Assembly (NCBI RefSeq): GCF_032362555.1
Contig: NC_083523.1
Coordinates: 4,129,501 to 4,193,500 of the forward strand
Source of the DNA: Amyelois transitella
Taxonomy: Eukaryota; Arthropoda; Insecta; Lepidoptera; Pyralidae
DNA: 64,000 bases
Reading direction: 5' to 3'
The translations under genes were made by a program, and so were the position numbers. Shown here one piece after another: positions 60,031 to 64,000 of this stretch; position 1 is the first letter of the stretch; every line of letters starts with the position of its first letter. Below the pieces are notes generated by a model. That model had not been told where the DNA came from. It did not search any database and was given only the letters and a program-made list of their open reading frames with translations.

Positions 60031-61479
60031 TTTCAATGGTATGTGTGAATTTTACGTGAAACACTAGAAGTCTGGCACCTTCATACGTGGCACTGATTTA
60101 TGTATACAACAAAGTGTGTTACAGATTACGTACTGTAAAGTTAGTATTGAAATGGTACTGATAGTTGTTATTGAAAAGTAAAATAGTTTGCAATTAAATA
60201 TTTATAAAAATATTGTAAACACTGTTTGTACACGTACGTTTACTTTCTGACGACAGTTGACATTGACATAACACGTCCTGATCCAGTGTTGCCAACGACG
60301 TATCAAGCTCCCCACTAGAATCGACCGCTAAAACCACTAGAAATCCACTAAAAAAATCGCACCATCAAAAAAAACACTAAATTTTCCACTAACTTTATTT
60401 CTGTTGTGTCGAAATTAGCACCTGATGTCGCTGTTGGCGGATTAAGCGACCAATAATTAAATAAAAATAAATGTTTAAAACAATTCGTTACGATCATAAA
60501 TTATAGTAAGTGGTTGACAATAAAAAGTAACAAAGTTTATTTGTTGTCGAATTCTCAGAGACATAAAGTTTGAAATGAAATGTTGTGGTTTCTGGCCTGG
60601 ATGCCGGTCCTTTTGGGCGTTTTACTAACTACTTAATTGATGGTTGGCAAATTATTGATGGATGAGTCTAGAAATTGAACTCCAACAACGATACGAGTGG
60701 ATTTTATAGACGGTATTCCAATAATTTAAAAAAATACAAAATTCTTAAATTCCACTAGATAAATCCACTAGCCACTAAAACTCATATTTGTCCGCTAAAA
60801 GGCAAGTCAAAACCACCAGATTTAGTGGAAATTTTACTAAGTTGGCAACACTGTCCTGATCACGATATATTTTTTAAATACCAGCAGCACACAAACAACA
60901 ACTTCTTATAAAAATAATTAAATCTTTTTAGTGAAATCGGTTTATTTGTTTTTAATTGATTCTTTTTTTGTGAGTACATTACAATACATCTTGAAACATT
61001 AACTATTAGTGCTTAACACGACTTGTTCTTGTTCTCTCCAGTAGCTATTTTAAAGTAAGCTTAATACGTTGCTGACTAATCAGTTAGTCACTAAGATCGA
61101 TAAATATAATGGTTATCCCTTCTACTTGTGAGAAGAAGCCTTTTCCAAATAAACACCATTATTGTTGTTACCAAAATTGAAATACTCTGAGTATTGACTC
61201 AATTTTAAAATATGAGCGGTGACGCTCGCCTGTGCCTTTTGTATAAACAAAAGTAAGGCGACCTATCCGTTCAAAGTGAGTTTGTAAACTGTGTAGATAT
61301 GCTTGGGCTAGAAAAAAAAATTTCGCTTCTGTCAAATCATTGTCAAAAATTGTTACTTTCACCTACGTCAAATCTATCGTCATGTCAAATATAGTAAAAT
61401 TATGTAATGGCTGGCAGTTTGTCACTGCCACAAATTAATTATTCTTTTCTCCCCACAGCCTCCCATTCTAGCTAAAACA
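60031..61479. promoter_or_regulatory. divergent promoter region of GMPPB and SUCLG1
   Basis: About 1.45 kb between the two start codons, with the hAT-type MITE in the middle. A CCCCACAG acceptor-like site just upstream of the SUCLG1 ATG (61458) suggests a 5' UTR intron. No core promoter elements could be assigned. Confidence 0.45.
60284..60853. mobile_element. hAT-type MITE with 8-bp target duplication
   Basis: Inverted termini CAGTGTTGCCAAC at 60284 and GTTGGCAACACTG ending 60853, flanked on both sides by TCCTGATC (60276-60283 and 60854-60861). 570 bp, no coding capacity. The interior has many CCACTA-type motifs clustered toward both ends. An 8-bp duplication with CAGTG ends is the hallmark of hAT elements. 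Confidence 0.92.
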
Positions 61480-64000
61480 ATGGCTGTGTCAGTACGGATT
61501 TTTTCTCGGTTGAGAGGTAAATTATATCATTCTCATTATACTGTCATTCAAACGTAATATCCTCGCTAATTTCTATGTATTGTCGGTCCCTGTGTTGTGT
61601 CCGAAGTTACGGTCTCTTTACTTACGATTATCTTACGATAACCTTGTAATTTGACTAGCGACTATTACATGACAGAAAGTATTTTTAATTCAGTTGATTC
61701 TTAATCATAAGGGGGAAAATTTGTACAAAAATACCTCTTCCCATACACGATAATAAATCACACAAATCGTACCGCAACCGAGACCTTCATCCCGTCTAAA
61801 AATATAATGTTCTTTAGCTATTTGATATTATTCCTATTTGGAGTTTAAATTCATGTCATTTGTACCCTTGAAACTATTTAAGTATTCCTTTTCAATGCAT
61901 TGTTGTTAGACTACTGCAAAGGTCTAAGTGACCTTTGGTCTATCTGTATCAATAGCCATATTGACAGCATCATTAATTATTCTTACTATATATTGTTCTG
62001 CTGATATCACAAATGTGTTTACTGACCACAGTTGAAGTGAAACTGTTATTTTTATTGATTTTTGGCTTACTCGAGAGATGAGTACCTTTTTATAGTTTAG
62101 CCTGCATAGTCTCATTTGTATTACTAGTAATACCCCTCAGAAACAATGTAATATGTGTATGTAATTAGTTTATTGTCAACATTCAACCAAATAATTTTCA
62201 ATGTGTCACTTTTATTTGTTTATGTTTGTTTGTTTAAACATGGATATAATAATCTTACCTAGATAAGGATAATTATTTACATGTATTTAATTTTCTTTTA
62301 AGTCATAATTTATTTTTACTCTACTTATTTATATAGTTAATTACCTATTTTATGAAGTTAAAAATTAATTAAAAATACAAATACCTCAAAAAATAATACT
62401 GAATTTCAGTACTATACTTGTACTCTTACTTATGTAACTTGTGTATCTTTCCATATCAATTAACTAGGTAGTTTTTCTAATAAGAAGATAAGAAATGTCT
62501 TTTACTCTTTTGCTATTTAAAAAAAAACTAGAACCAGCTATTAAGAAAATGATTTAAAAAATCTTGTACCAGCTGTTTATCCTGTAAAAATATGAATTAT
62601 TTTTCTCAATGCTCGTCTCCAAGATCTGTGCTTAAATTATGCTCTAACTAGCGGCTTCGCTTCTTGCTGAATTTTGGGATAAAAAGCACTTATATATTCT
62701 GTCAAAGTGCACCAAAATCCATCTAAAAAAAATGAATCTAATCTAATCTAAAATGAATGGTTGGCATAATAATATAATGTAGGTATTTATAATGTGCAGT
62801 CACAGTAATTTGTAAATCTTTTTTCAACAGAGGGCCTGAAACTCAACAATGTGAGGTATTCCTCTGGCACTCCATACGCAGAAACCAGAAAAAATCTGGT
62901 ACTGACCTCAGAAACAAAAGTCATTGTCCAGGGTTTCACCGGCAAGCAGGGCACCTTCCACAGCCAACAGGCACTCGACTATAAGACACAAGTTGTTGGC
63001 GGAGTGTCACCCAAAAAGGCAGGAACAGAACATTTAGGGAAGCCGGTGAGTTCTAAATTTGAAATATATTTTTATATTCATTATTAAAGTAATTGGCCCT
63101 ATAGTATACCTTTTATCTAATACTATCCTTACTTTGAATCCAAATAACCAGAACAATAAAATTATGCAATATTTTTGGAAAAAGTGAAAAAAGTTGTTTT
63201 ATGAATTTAAACACCTTTAAAAGTTCTATTAATAAACCATAAAGAACCTGCAACAGTTCTGAATTTATCATTGGTTGATATGTTAATAGAATAGACTTTA
63301 TGTCTGTTGCAATTATCAATAGTAAATTAAGAATAGGCATATGATAATATTACAATATATTATATTATATTGTTGCCAGGTATTTGCAACAGTAAAAGAG
63401 GCGAAAGCAGCAACTGGGGCGCATGCTAGTGTTATATACGTGCCTCCCCCAGCTGCGGCCCAGGCTATCTTGGAGGCCATCGAGGCAGAGATGCCTTTAA
63501 TCGTGTGCATCACCGAGGGAGTGCCACAACATGTGAGTTAATTCAATATTTTATAGGTCTGTAGTTAATTTGATGATATAATTTGAGTTCGATTTTTGAT
63601 ATTTTTCAGAGTCCCAACAATAGTAACTACTATTAGCGATGTTTATTTTTATCACAAATATTTTTCTTTCTACCGGTTTTAGCTGTTAGAACCACTTACA
63701 TATACATTAACATACAGTTATACTTTACATGATGTGAAACAATTTGACTTTTTAGTGTGCCCGCCTGCAACTTCTGATGACTGACATGATTATAGGGATC
63801 GAAAATACTGCCTTGCGAATGCTGTCGATTTTATTTACATTGTTCTAAAAATTTGTAAGCATTGAAAGGATTTAACAGAGGAATACTCTACCATATTTTA
63901 ATTATCATGTTATTTTTTAAAATCCTATTAAATTACCTTAAATAAATATTTTTCTTCAGGACATGGTGCGCGTGAAACACGCTCTGCTAAGGCAAAACAA
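61480..64000 (+). CDS. SUCLG1: succinyl-CoA ligase alpha subunit, mitochondrial, 5' part
   Basis: Alpha subunit of the TCA-cycle enzyme that converts succinyl-CoA to succinate with formation of ATP or GTP in the mitochondrial matrix. Exons seen: 61480-61516, 62831-63045, 63380-63532, 63960 to beyond the window end; phases 1, 0, 0. The N-terminus [12 protein letters not shown] is basic and looks like a mitochondrial presequence. Then come [20 protein letters not shown] (CoA-binding Rossmann fold), [54 protein letters not shown], all typical of the family. The phospho-histidine region lies beyond 64000. Long AT-rich intron 1 (61517-62830) has no gene; an old repeat trace (gcggcttcgcttcttgctga) lies near 62652. 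Confidence 0.96.

Overview
The window looks like a lepidopteran (moth or butterfly) nuclear genome segment. It is AT-rich, its genes are built from many small exons with GT-AG introns, and it is littered with short dispersed repeats ending in (ACAT)n tails. It also holds several DNA transposons and a tRNA-derived SINE of a type I associate with moths. No bacterial, phage or CRISPR features were seen.

Layout, left to right. 122-4753 (-): N-terminal coding exons of the long isoform of capicua (cic), running off the left edge. 4754-15780: a gene-poor stretch with an intact mariner (6307-7625), fold-back repeats and a decayed mariner relative. 16201-17632 (-): a complete Tctex-type dynein light chain gene. 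18428-29592 (+): a DHHC palmitoyltransferase of the ZDHHC2/15/20 group, divergent from the dynein gene, with a duplicated exon 3 and at least two alternative last exons. About 30820-34235: a pogo/Tigger-like element whose 800-aa transposase appears intact (-). 34879-37407: a Harbinger element with intact transposase (+) and MADF/BESS (-) genes interleaved in opposite directions. 37408-39896: gene-less DNA. 39897-55000 (-): complete MSH6 in 20 exons (1117 aa), with two tRNA-Pro genes in intron 18. 56738-60030 (-): complete GMPPB (369 aa, 6 exons). 60284-60853: a hAT-type MITE with a perfect 8-bp target duplication. 61480-64000 (+): first exons of SUCLG1, running off the right edge.

The host genes do not form a pathway. 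They cover transcriptional repression (cic), dynein cargo linkage (DYNLT), protein S-acylation (ZDHHC), mismatch repair (MSH6), GDP-mannose supply for glycosylation (GMPPB) and the TCA cycle (SUCLG1). The most interesting points are the divergent second copy of ZDHHC exon 3, the alternative ZDHHC C-termini, two apparently intact and unusually organised DNA transposons, TE insertions within about a dozen bases of MSH6 splice donors, and long near-perfect palindromes in introns. All exon models were built by eye from splice consensus, reading phase and remembered family sequences; no transcript data were used.
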